From Bin80 sp964291275 (GTDB lineage Bacteria > Bacteroidota > Rhodothermia > Rhodothermales > Bin80), in contig OZ219799.1 of the NCBI GenBank assembly GCA_964291275.2, forward strand, positions 1,612,001-1,676,000: DNA of 64,000 bases. The letters run 5' to 3'. The first letter of the stretch is position 1, and the number at the start of each line of letters is the position of its first letter. A program made the position numbers and the translations under genes. The notes under the pieces are model-generated. The model ran no database searches, had not been told where the DNA came from, and was given only the letters and a program-made list of their open reading frames with translations. Below are positions 54,128 to 63,410 of this stretch, in pieces.

Positions 54128-55489
54128 ATGGACAAGCTCACAGGATCCCTTAATCGCCGCGACTTCGTTAAGAGCGGCGCAGCAGCAGTTGTAGGTGGCG
54201 CACTTGCTAGCCAATTCCCGCTGAAAGCCAGCGCATTCTATGGCGTTGATGATACGATCAGGGTGGGCCTGATCGGCGCTGGAGGCAGGGGGACTGGTGC
54301 GGCGCTTCAGGCGCTGAAAGCGGCCTCCAACACCAAGTTAGTAGCGGTGGCGGATGCGTTTAGTGATCGCATTGAGGAGAGCCTCAAGAACATGAAAGAG
54401 CCGGAAGAGGCTGACGAAGCTACCTTAGATGCAATCGGTCGCATTGATGTGCCTGGTGAGCGACAGTTTGACGGTTTTGGTGGATATAAGGAAGTAATTG
54501 CTCTTTCCGATGTGGTGATTCTGACGACGCCTCCCGGTTTTCGTCCTATGCACTTTGAAGCTGCCGTTGATGCGGGTAAGCAGATATTCATGGAGAAGCC
54601 GGTCGCAACAGATGCGCCAGGCATACGCCGCGTATTAGCCGCGGCACAGAAAGCCAAGGAGAAAAAACTCAATGTTGTTGTGGGGCTTCAGCGCCACTAT
54701 CAAACCGTGTATCGTGAATGGGTCAAACGTATTCACGAGGGCGCCATTGGGGATATCATTCTCGGTCGGGTGTACTGGAATGGTGGAGGTGTCTGGGTTC
54801 GCGGACGGAAAGAGTACGAGGAGAAGGCTGGTCGCCCACTAACAGAAATGGAGTATCAAATGCGCAACTGGTACTACTTTAATTGGCTTTGTGGAGACCA
54901 CATCGTAGAACAGCACATTCACAATATCGATGTAGGCAATTGGGTGAAGCAGGGACATCCAATCAGTGCACAAGGCCAGGGTGGACGCCAGGTTCGTACA
55001 GGTGTGGATCATGGAGAAATCTATGATCATCATTTTGTGGAGTTTGAATATGCAGACGGGAGTCGTGTATTGAGTCAGTGCAGGCATATTCCGGATTGCA
55101 TGAACAGGGTTTCTGAAGGTTTTCATGGAACCTCAGGTACGGCTCCCTCACCAGGCGAACTTTACAGTGCTTCGGGGGAGACCATTCTCAAGCACAATAG
55201 GAAAGACGATCCGAACCCTTACCAAGTGGAGCATGACGAGTTGTTTGCAGCTATCAATGCAGGGGAGTTCAAATATGCGGATGGGGAAAATGGTGCTGTC
55301 GCGACCATGAGTTCCATTTTGGGACGAATGGCCACCTACTCGGGTAAAGTGATCACTTGGGAGGAAGCGATGGCGAGTGAGTTGGATCTTATGCCACAAA
55401 CCCTTGCCTGGGATGCTGATCCCCCTGTCATGCCGGATGCGTATGGTCATTACCCCATCCCGACACCTGGCGTGAGTAAGATACTGTAA
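54128..55489 (+). CDS. Gfo/Idh/MocA-family oxidoreductase (2), Tat-exported
   Basis: 453 residues with a Tat signal (LNRRDFVKSGAAAVVGG). The dinucleotide fold reads TIRVGLIGAGGRGTGAALQAL, DVVILTTPPGFRPMHFEAAV and QIFMEKPVATDAPGIRRVL with the catalytic Lys, followed by VVGLQRHYQTVY. A middle region rich in Trp and His (MRNWYYFNWLCGDHIVEQHI) is typical of the periplasmic branch in Bacteroidota and Planctomycetota, where the cofactor is carried bound. It closes the sugar locus. Confidence 0.92.
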   Translation: MDKLTGSLNRRDFVKSGAAAVVGGALASQFPLKASAFYGVDDTIRVGLIGAGGRGTGAALQALKAASNTKLVAVADAFSDRIEESLKNMKEPEEADEATLDAIGRIDVPGERQFDGFGGYKEVIALSDVVILTTPPGFRPMHFEAAVDAGKQIFMEKPVATDAPGIRRVLAAAQKAKEKKLNVVVGLQRHYQTVYREWVKRIHEGAIGDIILGRVYWNGGGVWVRGRKEYEEKAGRPLTEMEYQMRNWYYFNWLCGDHIVEQHIHNIDVGNWVKQGHPISAQGQGGRQVRTGVDHGEIYDHHFVEFEYADGSRVLSQCRHIPDCMNRVSEGFHGTSGTAPSPGELYSASGETILKHNRKDDPNPYQVEHDELFAAINAGEFKYADGENGAVATMSSILGRMATYSGKVITWEEAMASELDLMPQTLAWDADPPVMPDAYGHYPIPTPGVSKIL

Positions 55490-55523
55490 GACTTGTTCCA
55501 GTGGATTTATTCACAGAACCTTG

Positions 55524-58088
55524 GTCTGCCCATTACCCAACTTTTTGACCTGACATTCTGAACAGTGCCCTCTATATTGGTGGCATGTTTACGCAGAGTC
55601 AGGTTTTGCGCACCTTGCGTGCCCCGGAATCGCAGGCGCGTCTCCCCGCGGTGTTGGGCGATGCCGCATTGTCCACGCGCGCGGCGATAGCAAGGCGCGT
55701 GTGTGAACTTTTCACGTTTGTTGATGCCTGCGGTCGGTTGCAGGTGTCCACCTGTGCCCGTGCGTTGTCAAAGCTGGCCGACCGTGGGCGGATTGCATTG
55801 CCGGCGCCGACGAACAATTACGCGGCGGGAGCGGGTCCCCGCCTGCTGGCCGAACCGGTGCCTGCCCCGGAACGTTTGCCTGAGGTTGTTAATGAGGTGG
55901 AGGGTCTTACGCTGGTTAAGGTGACCGACACCGATCAGCGAGAGATCTGGAACACGCTGTTGCATCATGAGCATCCGCGTGGAGTGACGACCTTTTGCGG
56001 CGCCCAGGTACGGTATCTGATTGACAGTGTACACGGTTATCTGGGTGCGGTCGGTTTTTCGGCGGCCGCCCTGCGACTGGCGGCCCGGGAGCAGTGGATG
56101 GCCTGGTCGGACGCGCAGCGACAGGCCCATCTGCACCGTGTGGTGTGCCTGAGCCGATTCCTGATGCGGGAGCGGTGCCAGCATCTGGCCAGCTACGTGC
56201 TCAGTCGCCTGCTCAGGCGACTGGCTGAGGACTATCAGCAGCATTACGGCTACCGGGTGTGGGTCGTTGAAACCTATGTGGATCCCGAATGGTCGGGTTC
56301 CTGCTTCAAGGCCACCAATTTTCAGTACATTGGACAAACCGCTGGCGGCCTCCGCCATGACACTCTGGAGCCGCCGAAGGCGTTGTATGTATACGAACTT
56401 CATCGCAGGTGGCGTCAGCAACTGGGGATGCCTGCGGTGGAATTACGTCCGGTCAGACAACCTGGTGAGATGTTGGATAGCGAACAGTGGGCCGATGCCG
56501 AGTTTGGGGATGCGCCGCTGGGCAACACGCTGCGCTCGGCGCGGCTGGTCAAGAGTGCGTCCCTGCTGGCAAATTCCATCGGCGCGGCGATTACCGGGAA
56601 CACGGGCTATGATCGGGCGGCGGTCAAGGGGCATTATCGCCTGCTGGCGAGCGATCCGGCGTCTGAGGTGACGCCGGAGAACGTGTTGGCCCCGCATCGG
56701 GCGCGTACCATAGAGCGTATGCGCAGCCAAAAGGTGGTCTTATGCATCCAGGATGGCAGTCGGCTCAATTACGGGTCGCGTCTGGCCTGCGAGGACTTGG
56801 AAGTCATTGGTCAGAATCAGGCCACGACCAAATCGCGGGGACTGCATATTCATACCACGCTGGCGACCACCACCGATGGTCTGCCACTGGGCGTGTTGCG
56901 GTGCAGTTACAAAGATCCGACCGATGGACCGTTGAAGCCAAAGGCGCAGCGGTGGCTGGATGGTTATGCGGATATTTGTGAAGCCGCGCAGGAGCTATCG
57001 CGCAAGATCAAGGTCCTCTGCGTGATGGATCGGGAGGGCGACAGTTTTGCGCTCTTTGATGCGCAGCGGCAGCACAAGCGGGTTGATCTGCTGGTGCGGG
57101 CATCTAAGAATCGGCGTCTGGCAAAAGGCAAAAAGCTGTTTGAGACGATGTCCGGTGGCAAAGCTGCCAAGACGATCAGGATTGAGATTCATCGCCGGTC
57201 CGTGCGGTCGAAGACGGCCGGACGCGCCTATCGCGTCGCCGATGCCGAAGTACGCTATGGCCCGGTTACGCTGCCCGCGACTCCACTGGTTGCGGATGCG
57301 GATCCGGTGACGCTCACCGGGGTGCATATCAAAGAAGTCTCGCCGCCTGCGGGTGAAAAGGCGATTGAATGGTATCTGCTGACCAGTCTTGCGGTGCCCT
57401 CGGCCCGGGCTGCGGAGCGGGTGCTGGGGTATTATCTGAAACGTTGGCGGATTGAGGACTTTTTCCGGGTGCTCAAGAGTGGCTGCAAAGTGGAACATAT
57501 GCAGCTGCGGAGCGCCTTAAGACTGGAACGGGCATTGGCGATCTACTGTGTGATTGCCTGGCGTCTCATGGTGCTGACGCTGTTGGGGCGAACCATGCCG
57601 GAGCTGGATCCGTCGGTATTCTTCACAGAACTGGAACTTGGATTCTTGACCGGCTACGCCAAGCGGGTACGACTGCCGGAACCCAAGATGCTGCGGGACG
57701 CCATGTTGCTGGTGGGGGTGTTGGGCGGCTATCAAAACCGGAATCGTGCCCCACCGCCGGGCCATCAGGTCATGTGGAGGGGAATCGAACGACTCGCTAT
57801 GGCCTTGGTGGGCTATCAGATGCACATTGAGGAGACCCAGGCCCGCTGCTGCTGCTGTGCAGATTCGTGATACCCTCACGAAACGGGAGACTCTTACCCC
57901 AATGCTATGGCCCGGACGTACCGGTACCGTGAACCCAAGCGTGAAAACGCTCCGTCACCCTATGCTGCGGACCATCAAGGCGTGCGCTGTAAAGAGGCGC
58001 TCCGACCAGACAATCACGGCGGTAGAAAAAACGCTCACGGATCTCCCACAATAGTTAGACTACACCATTACTTGGGTAATGGGCAGAC
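55524..58088 (+). mobile_element. Large IS4-like element with DruA-domain transposase
   Basis: 2565 bp, with inverted ends GTCTGCCCATTACCCAA (55524-55540) and TTGGGTAATGGGCAGAC (58072-58088), 17 of 17 matching. A 4-bp CTTG on both sides may be the target duplication. Its base composition is visibly more GC-rich than the surrounding genes, suggesting recent arrival from another host. About 220 bp of non-coding DNA follow the transposase. Confidence 0.88.
55585..57870 (+). CDS. DruA-like (DUF4338) domain fused to IS4-type DDE transposase
   Basis: 761 residues in two parts. Residues about 20-300 match the DUF4338/DruA domain: VRYLIDSVHGYLGAVGFSAA, RLAAREQWMAWSDAQRQAHL, VVCLSRFLMRERCQHLASYV and VETYVDPEWSGSCFKATNFQ followed by YIGQTAGG. 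Residues about 350-740 are an IS4/Tn5-like transposase: VVLCIQDGSRLNYGS and VLCVMDREGDSF with the two Asp, then the YREK signature YLKRWRIEDFFRVLKSG. It ends in a Cys cluster (RCCCCADS). Standalone DruA belongs to the Druantia anti-phage system; here the domain probably helps DNA recognition by the transposase. Confidence 0.85.
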   Translation: MFTQSQVLRTLRAPESQARLPAVLGDAALSTRAAIARRVCELFTFVDACGRLQVSTCARALSKLADRGRIALPAPTNNYAAGAGPRLLAEPVPAPERLPEVVNEVEGLTLVKVTDTDQREIWNTLLHHEHPRGVTTFCGAQVRYLIDSVHGYLGAVGFSAAALRLAAREQWMAWSDAQRQAHLHRVVCLSRFLMRERCQHLASYVLSRLLRRLAEDYQQHYGYRVWVVETYVDPEWSGSCFKATNFQYIGQTAGGLRHDTLEPPKALYVYELHRRWRQQLGMPAVELRPVRQPGEMLDSEQWADAEFGDAPLGNTLRSARLVKSASLLANSIGAAITGNTGYDRAAVKGHYRLLASDPASEVTPENVLAPHRARTIERMRSQKVVLCIQDGSRLNYGSRLACEDLEVIGQNQATTKSRGLHIHTTLATTTDGLPLGVLRCSYKDPTDGPLKPKAQRWLDGYADICEAAQELSRKIKVLCVMDREGDSFALFDAQRQHKRVDLLVRASKNRRLAKGKKLFETMSGGKAAKTIRIEIHRRSVRSKTAGRAYRVADAEVRYGPVTLPATPLVADADPVTLTGVHIKEVSPPAGEKAIEWYLLTSLAVPSARAAERVLGYYLKRWRIEDFFRVLKSGCKVEHMQLRSALRLERALAIYCVIAWRLMVLTLLGRTMPELDPSVFFTELELGFLTGYAKRVRLPEPKMLRDAMLLVGVLGGYQNRNRAPPPGHQVMWRGIERLAMALVGYQMHIEETQARCCCCADS

Positions 58089-59067
58089 CTTGGTAGCAGT
58101 ACAAGCGAAAGCTGACCTTAACAAAGGGCAGCAGGGTCAAGGTCTGTTGATTTTTCAGTAGATGTCAATTCTATCGCCACTGCGGCAATAGATGAAGGCT
58201 TACAATATCTGAAACATAATGCTCATCGTCAATTAGAGCGTAACTCATTCTGTGGGCTATTGATTAATAAATGGTAGAGTAGCCTGTAAGGCAAAATTTA
58301 TTGAGCCTACACATTGAGTGCTCTGAGGTTCATCCTTGTTACCCATGGTTGAAATTCCAGCAAACCGAATATTTCCATCAGATAAACTTCACAGCCCCCT
58401 TTTCGATACGTTCATTGAGTCTTGACAGGGCGATCAAGAAGGTTTCCAACTCTGCATAATAAGTGTCCACCTCCAACTCTCCCTTACGTGCCTTGAGTAA
58501 GGCGTCTGGTTTTCAAGAGCGGTACGTTCGCTCGCCAGACCAGGATCGCCCACGAGCGTTTGATCACCCGAGTTGTGCTTGCTTGGCACCAATGCCAGAT
58601 AGGACATCAATTGACATGGACATGCAGAGCGACGGATGAGATTTGCAGAGGATGTAATGAATTCGTGAGACTCCTGGGGGGGAAGTCCAGCATTCTTCAG
58701 GATTATTGGAGGCGGGAACAGTTTATCACGGTATTTTCGGACATGATTGATGCCACCGTGTACCTAGCACTAGGGGCATTTAGCTACTCGGTCGTTCCGA
58801 GGCGAGTACACGGGAAGAAATACACAACTCGCCTGTGCAAGAGCAAATTCTGCTTTCAAATTCGGGTCGAACCAGTATCTAATTGTAAGTAGTTTTAGGT
58901 GCGAAATGTGGACAAATATATCTTGGGGGGTCGGTAATATTACGAGCTATGTCTGTGTCACAATGTCTGTTAGTCTTCCATATTGGTACCTGATTTCGTA
59001 TTTTAAGGCCCAGTGCTCAGTTGAATAATCTCCTGTACAATCGTAGAATGCAGCCCGGAGACCCATC
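58089..59067. other. Gene-poor stretch with a short gene remnant
   Basis: On the minus strand 58512-58389 reads ALLKARKGELEVDTYYAELE and LIALSRLNERIEKGL then stop. This looks like the coiled C-terminal end of a real protein, with a stop just upstream; I cannot name it. The rest of the 980 bp holds no supported gene. Confidence 0.35.
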
Positions 59068-60816
59068 ATGAATATCACCGATGCAGAGGTCCGTAGGCGT
59101 TTGCAACTAGGCGAGGATAGCAGGTGGGAATTCAAGCAGATTGAGTTCAGCGGTGATTACCCAAAGAGCCCCCGAAGAGAGGATCTTGCCGATGAGATCG
59201 CTGCTTTTGCGAATGCGAATGGTGGTGTACTTATTTGTGGAGTTTCAGACACTGGGGAGCTTCAGGGAATGTCTCCGAAGCAGGCTACTACACTTAACCA
59301 ACTGTTGGCTGAAGTGAGTACCGACACTGTTAAGCCCCCCCTTCGGATTGATGTCCATCATCGACAGCTTGACGGAAAGATCTTCGTACTTGTAGAGGTA
59401 CCACGAGGAAATTTTGTGCACGAGCGTGCTGGCCGAGCATACCTCCGGGTCGGCGCAACCAAGCGTCCGATGGAAGTTGATGAACGCTTGCGTCTGGCTC
59501 AGGGACGTGCCCAGAGCCGATATCTCTGGTTTGACGACCAGGCTGTTCCCCATACTGGATTTGAAACACTCCTTGAGCGACTGTGGGAGCCATTGATAAG
59601 TGCAGCGGGAGGAGTCAATCCTCGTCGTGCTCTGATGAATCTTAGGTTGCTAACGTCTGATGAAGCTGATGTGGATCGGGCAACCGTTGCCGGAGTGTTA
59701 CTTTGTACCGATTCACCTCATGAGTGGTTGCCGCAAGCCACGATTATGGCCACTATGTATCGTGGTAAAGATCGTGCCTCCGGCCAGTTGGATGCTCAGG
59801 AGATTAAAGGGCCGCTTTCAGTTCAGATTGCTGATGCAACGAAGTTTGTAGCCCGTAATATGCGTGTCGCGGCACGGAAAACACCGGCCCGCGAAGATAT
59901 GCCCCAGTACAGCTTGGCTGCCGTGTTCGAGGCAGTGGTGAACGCTGTTGTACATCGTGACTACTCCATGTCTACCCGGCGCATCCGGCTTTCAATGTTC
60001 AAAAACCGTCTGGAAATTGACTCGCCCGGCTCGCTTCCCAATAGGATGACCATAGAGGGAATGGATTCAAGTCAGTCAGCCCGCAATGGGGTTCTTGCTT
60101 CGGTATTTGGGCGAATCTCTGTAGGGAATATACCTGGGTCCCATCACCGAAGAAATATGATGGAACGACGCGGGGACGGCGTTTCAATCATCTTCAAAGA
60201 AACCCATGAGATTGCAGGTATCAAGCCGGAGTACAGAGTCAATGATAAGACAAATTTGGTTCTAGTCATCCCGGCTGCCCGGCTTGAACTTGTACCGTCG
60301 GATGCCATCATCACAGTACATTCTGAAGGAGAGCCGGTCATCGGTGCGGATGTTTTGGCTCTTTTTCCGAACAAAACTTGGCAGCGGGCGACAACTGACG
60401 AAAACGGTGAAGCGGATTTTAATCTATATACGACGCATTTGCCGATGACGGTGTATGCCGCAATGCCAGGCTACACCGCAGGTTTGGTGCGGGAGTGGAG
60501 GCCGTCCCAGGAGGGATTGCTGTTAGAACTTGATCCGATTACAGCTGGTGGTGCCGTCATTTTCTCAAATGCTACTGGGAACATTCCGGGATTGAATGGA
60601 CGGCTAAATCCGAAACGTGATAGATTGGATCGGACCTACTTATACGCGGATAATATTGCAATTGATGAGGGAAAGCAGCAGCCAGTCACCTTCCGATTGG
60701 GAAAACCGCTGAGGCTCACAGACGCGTATGGGGTAGAGGTTATGGCCACTATTGTTGACATCACTGGTCGGTCAGTGCTCGTGGAGTACAGGCCGTTCGA
60801 TCGAAGAAGTGAATAG
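59068..60816 (+). CDS. AlbA_2/ATP-binding (Schlafen-like) protein with Ig-like tail
   Basis: 582 residues. An AlbA_2 (Schlafen AlbA) domain covers residues about 15-140: EDSRWEFKQIEFSGDYP, IAAFANANGGVLICGVSDTG and GRAYLRVGATKRPM. A GHKL-type ATPase-like domain (HATPase_c_4) follows at about 270-400, with FEAVVNAVVHRDYSM, LEIDSPGSLPNRMT, RNGVLASVFGRI and MMERRGDGVSIIF. The last 170 residues are a beta-rich carboxypeptidase-regulatory/Ig-like region (GEPVIGADVLALFPN, TDENGEADFNLYTTHLPM). Such proteins are frequent in defence islands or act as regulators. Confidence 0.82.
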   Translation: MNITDAEVRRRLQLGEDSRWEFKQIEFSGDYPKSPRREDLADEIAAFANANGGVLICGVSDTGELQGMSPKQATTLNQLLAEVSTDTVKPPLRIDVHHRQLDGKIFVLVEVPRGNFVHERAGRAYLRVGATKRPMEVDERLRLAQGRAQSRYLWFDDQAVPHTGFETLLERLWEPLISAAGGVNPRRALMNLRLLTSDEADVDRATVAGVLLCTDSPHEWLPQATIMATMYRGKDRASGQLDAQEIKGPLSVQIADATKFVARNMRVAARKTPAREDMPQYSLAAVFEAVVNAVVHRDYSMSTRRIRLSMFKNRLEIDSPGSLPNRMTIEGMDSSQSARNGVLASVFGRISVGNIPGSHHRRNMMERRGDGVSIIFKETHEIAGIKPEYRVNDKTNLVLVIPAARLELVPSDAIITVHSEGEPVIGADVLALFPNKTWQRATTDENGEADFNLYTTHLPMTVYAAMPGYTAGLVREWRPSQEGLLLELDPITAGGAVIFSNATGNIPGLNGRLNPKRDRLDRTYLYADNIAIDEGKQQPVTFRLGKPLRLTDAYGVEVMATIVDITGRSVLVEYRPFDRRSE

Positions 60817-60863
60817 GTGAGGTGGCGACTCCAATCATCCAGATTATCCCATTGAATTTGGCT

Positions 60864-61064
60864 TCAATACAGAAATTTTGTGTTAATGTAGCCTCTTGCA
60901 AAGGGTGTATCAGGAGGACTCACACTCTTCACGATTTCTGCCGCTGCCTCTGCGAGTGCAGGCCCAATCTTTATCCAGTCAGTACGAAATGCTTCGTCTA
61001 CGGCGCGCATTAAAAGCTCGTAGTTCCAATAGTCCAAGTAATTATGGACACGGCAACCCGACCT
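60864..61064 (-). pseudogene. HepT-like (DUF86, HEPN) remnant, tentative
   Basis: The frame reads CRVHNYLDYWNYELLMRAVD, then KIGPALAEAAAEIVKS, which resembles the C-terminal half of HepT-type HEPN toxins (usually RNxxVHxYxxIDYELLWRAV). The N-terminal helices and the nucleotidyltransferase antitoxin MntA are missing. It is convergent with the AlbA/ATPase gene. Confidence 0.3.
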
Positions 61065-61471
61065 GTCTGGCGACTCCTGTTTCATCAAAAATACAAGGAC
61101 GCATGAAGCGTCCTTGGGGTTAAGATGGCCGGGCTCCGAGAAACCCATACTGGGTGAAGTTCCGACGGGTTTGTTTGTATCCAATATAGACTACAACGAT
61201 TGATCATGCAAATACTGTTGCGATATCTAGGCGCAACCTGATCTTTTTCCCGGAATTGGCTGCAGTGAAGCAACCTACCGTTAGGTCTGATATTATGGCT
61301 CTTCACTAAATAATTTGGTAGCGTCTCGGATGTAGTATATTGGGTGCTGGTAGTGATCCCCGTCCTGTGGACAGGGTGACTACCAGACTTAAAGCCATAC
61401 ATAACCGGTTCTGCCGCGAATATTGTGGAGAACCACAAACACATTTTACAATACGAAAACGAAGAAACTCC

Positions 61472-61708
61472 TTGAAACGATCATTTATCGCTCTGTTTTG
61501 TGCAGCTATGCTGATGTTTTTCAGCAGTAATGCAGACTCATACAGTGCTGTGGCCGATATAAAATGCAACCATACATGTAGCTTTATGTATTGCATAGGC
61601 GGTTCCCAGGTATGTGAAGCGGGCGTCAGATGTTGCGACGTTGAGGATCTTCCCTGTACTACAGATGATACATGGCAGGTAACATGTTATGACAGCTTCG
61701 GTTCGTGA
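61472..61708 (+). CDS. Small Cys-rich secreted peptide (2)
   Basis: About 78 residues if TTG 61472 is the start; the frame is open upstream to 61340, so the start is uncertain. The signal peptide is KRSFIALFCAAMLMFFSSNA. The mature part has eight cysteines: DIKCNHTCSFMYC, QVCEAGVRCC, LPC and VTC. It has no recognised family. Its stop overlaps the start of the next Cys-rich gene (TGATG), making a two-gene unit. Confidence 0.55.
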   Translation: MKRSFIALFCAAMLMFFSSNADSYSAVADIKCNHTCSFMYCIGGSQVCEAGVRCCDVEDLPCTTDDTWQVTCYDSFGS

Positions 61709-61950
61709 TGAAAGTAACTATTAAATCTCGTAAATTTCGGGTGCTTTTTGCATCATTGATATTCGCATTACTTGTTGGTCCATCGGGGTGGACGTCTAAT
61801 AATGCTGGATCTGGTATCGTCCCTGAATGTGGCGATCCACAAGCATGTGATGCGGTGGGATGTCACGGCCCGGGATTTATGATGTGTGCGGCTATGCCAT
61901 GTGAATGGTGTGAGGGCTCAGAATGCGGCCAAGCGACCATGATATGTTTT
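61708..61950 (+). CDS. Small Cys-rich secreted peptide (3), truncated by ISL3 copy 3
   Basis: From ATG 61708 the protein has a signal peptide (FRVLFASLIFALLVGPSG) and then at least nine cysteines: PECGDPQACDAVGCHGPG, MMCAAMPCEWC, SECGQ and MICF. At 61950 the ISL3 element begins, and the frame runs on into it to 62277, so the true C-terminus is lost. It is the third peptide of this kind in the window. Confidence 0.55.
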
Positions 61951-63356
61951 GGGTCTTGGGCCAATCTTGTGAAAACGCAATTTTCATTTCATTCTGGGGG
62001 AGAGGTCCAAGCCTCCGAGATGGAAGTAAATGGCGGTTGCAAATCGTTCATTATTTCGGAATCCCCGGGCGCGTGCTTTGACTGTTTTTATTCGGCTGTT
62101 GATGCTTTCGGCCGGGCCATTGCTGACCTTGAGAATAATTGCATTGATGATTCCCCACAGGTGGTTTTTTATGGTTTTGGCGGCTTCCTTGACCGGTTCC
62201 AAGCGGCAGCGCATGGCCCAGGAAAGCCATCTTTTCCAGCCCTTGCGGGCCTAGGTGGGATGCACATAATGCCATAAATTTCGTGCCATCTCCTTGATGG
62301 CCCACGCCCGGGCGGTTTTCAACGAACTGTTCTTCAACGATTGAAACCGCGCTTTCTGCTTCTTGGACATATTTTCCCGGTTCGTTAGCCAGTCGTACTT
62401 ACTTCCGGTGAGGGTCGTATCTCCTTCGGCGCGTAAAGCCTTGTGCTCTTGCCGACGCACTTTGTCCACGGCCTCCCCCAGATACTTCGCCACATGAAAC
62501 CGGTCAAACGCAATCTTCTTCGCTGCATCAGCTACATACGCCAAGGTGGCAGAGATGTAGGCAGGCCACATGTCCATGCTCACGCTCTCAATCCCCGCCA
62601 ATTGTTCTGGTGTGAGACTTAAATACCAGCGCTTTAGCACCGCTTTCGTGCGTCCGATCCCCACATACAGGACCCTGCCTGCCTTTGCATCGGAAACGAC
62701 CGTAACGTATTTATGTCGCTTACGGAAGGAGGTCTCATCCACGCAAATGTGCGGAATAATCTCCGTTTGTCTGCGCCGAAGTCCTCGCTCTACCGCGTGC
62801 TCCATGATCCTTGAAATCACTTTCCATCCCACGCCGAGCTGCCGCGATACTGCGGATACACTCGCATCCCCAAGCCATCCAATTACCCTCTCTTCAAAGT
62901 CAAAGGTGTGCCGGGAACTCGACGATGCCCAGGGAACCTGCACCGTCCGAACTCCACACGCTCGACACTTTACACGCGGAACCCGGGCAATCAACTCCGT
63001 ACGATAGGTACAGGTATCTAAGTGCCGCCAGGAACGAGCCTCGCGCAAATCATAAAAGGAACAAGCCGCCTTACACTTCGGACATGACAGCAATGATGTA
63101 TCCGAGCAGATCACCGTTACCCGCCGTACCCGATCCTTATCATCATAACGATCCTCTGAAATCTCCCAAGGCGATTCAAGCCCTAAACTCCTATGGATAC
63201 TCGCCTCATCCTTTTTCATTGTATTCGCATCTGTTTCAAGTGAAATTTTCCCCAGAATAACGACCAAAAATAGAGCATATAACCACTACTATCATGACCG
63301 TCTTATATCGAATTTTTCTGAATTTACAGATTTTATCATAATATTGGGTGAAGGCC
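61951..63356 (-). mobile_element. ISL3-family element, copy 3, no target duplication
   Basis: About 1406 bp with the same ends as copies 1 and 2, except one G fewer near the right end (GTGAAGGCCC). Flanks differ (TATGTTTT left, CGTATCTA right), so one side has been exchanged. It truncates Cys-rich peptide 3. Confidence 0.9.
61984..63267 (-). pseudogene. ISL3-family transposase, copy 3, amber-interrupted
   Basis: Identical in design to the 427-residue copies, but the Trp codon in HPTWARKGW has become TAG (62251-62253). Translation stops after 338 residues, before the catalytic Glu region (GPAESINSRIK). The rest of the frame is still open to 61984, so decay is recent. It carries more substitutions than copies 1 and 2. 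Confidence 0.93.
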
Positions 63357-63410
63357 CGTATCTAGAATGGGCAACGTATGCACTGGTAGTAGTAGCATTA
63401 CTATTTTTTC

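Noticed and set aside
55768..57498. Antisense frames of 167 and 217 residues in the DruA-transposase gene
   Set aside because: Expected by-products of a GC-rich gene; no start context or motif.
58560..58892. 110-residue plus-strand frame with several cysteines
   Set aside because: No signal, domain or ribosome site; composition looks like non-coding DNA.
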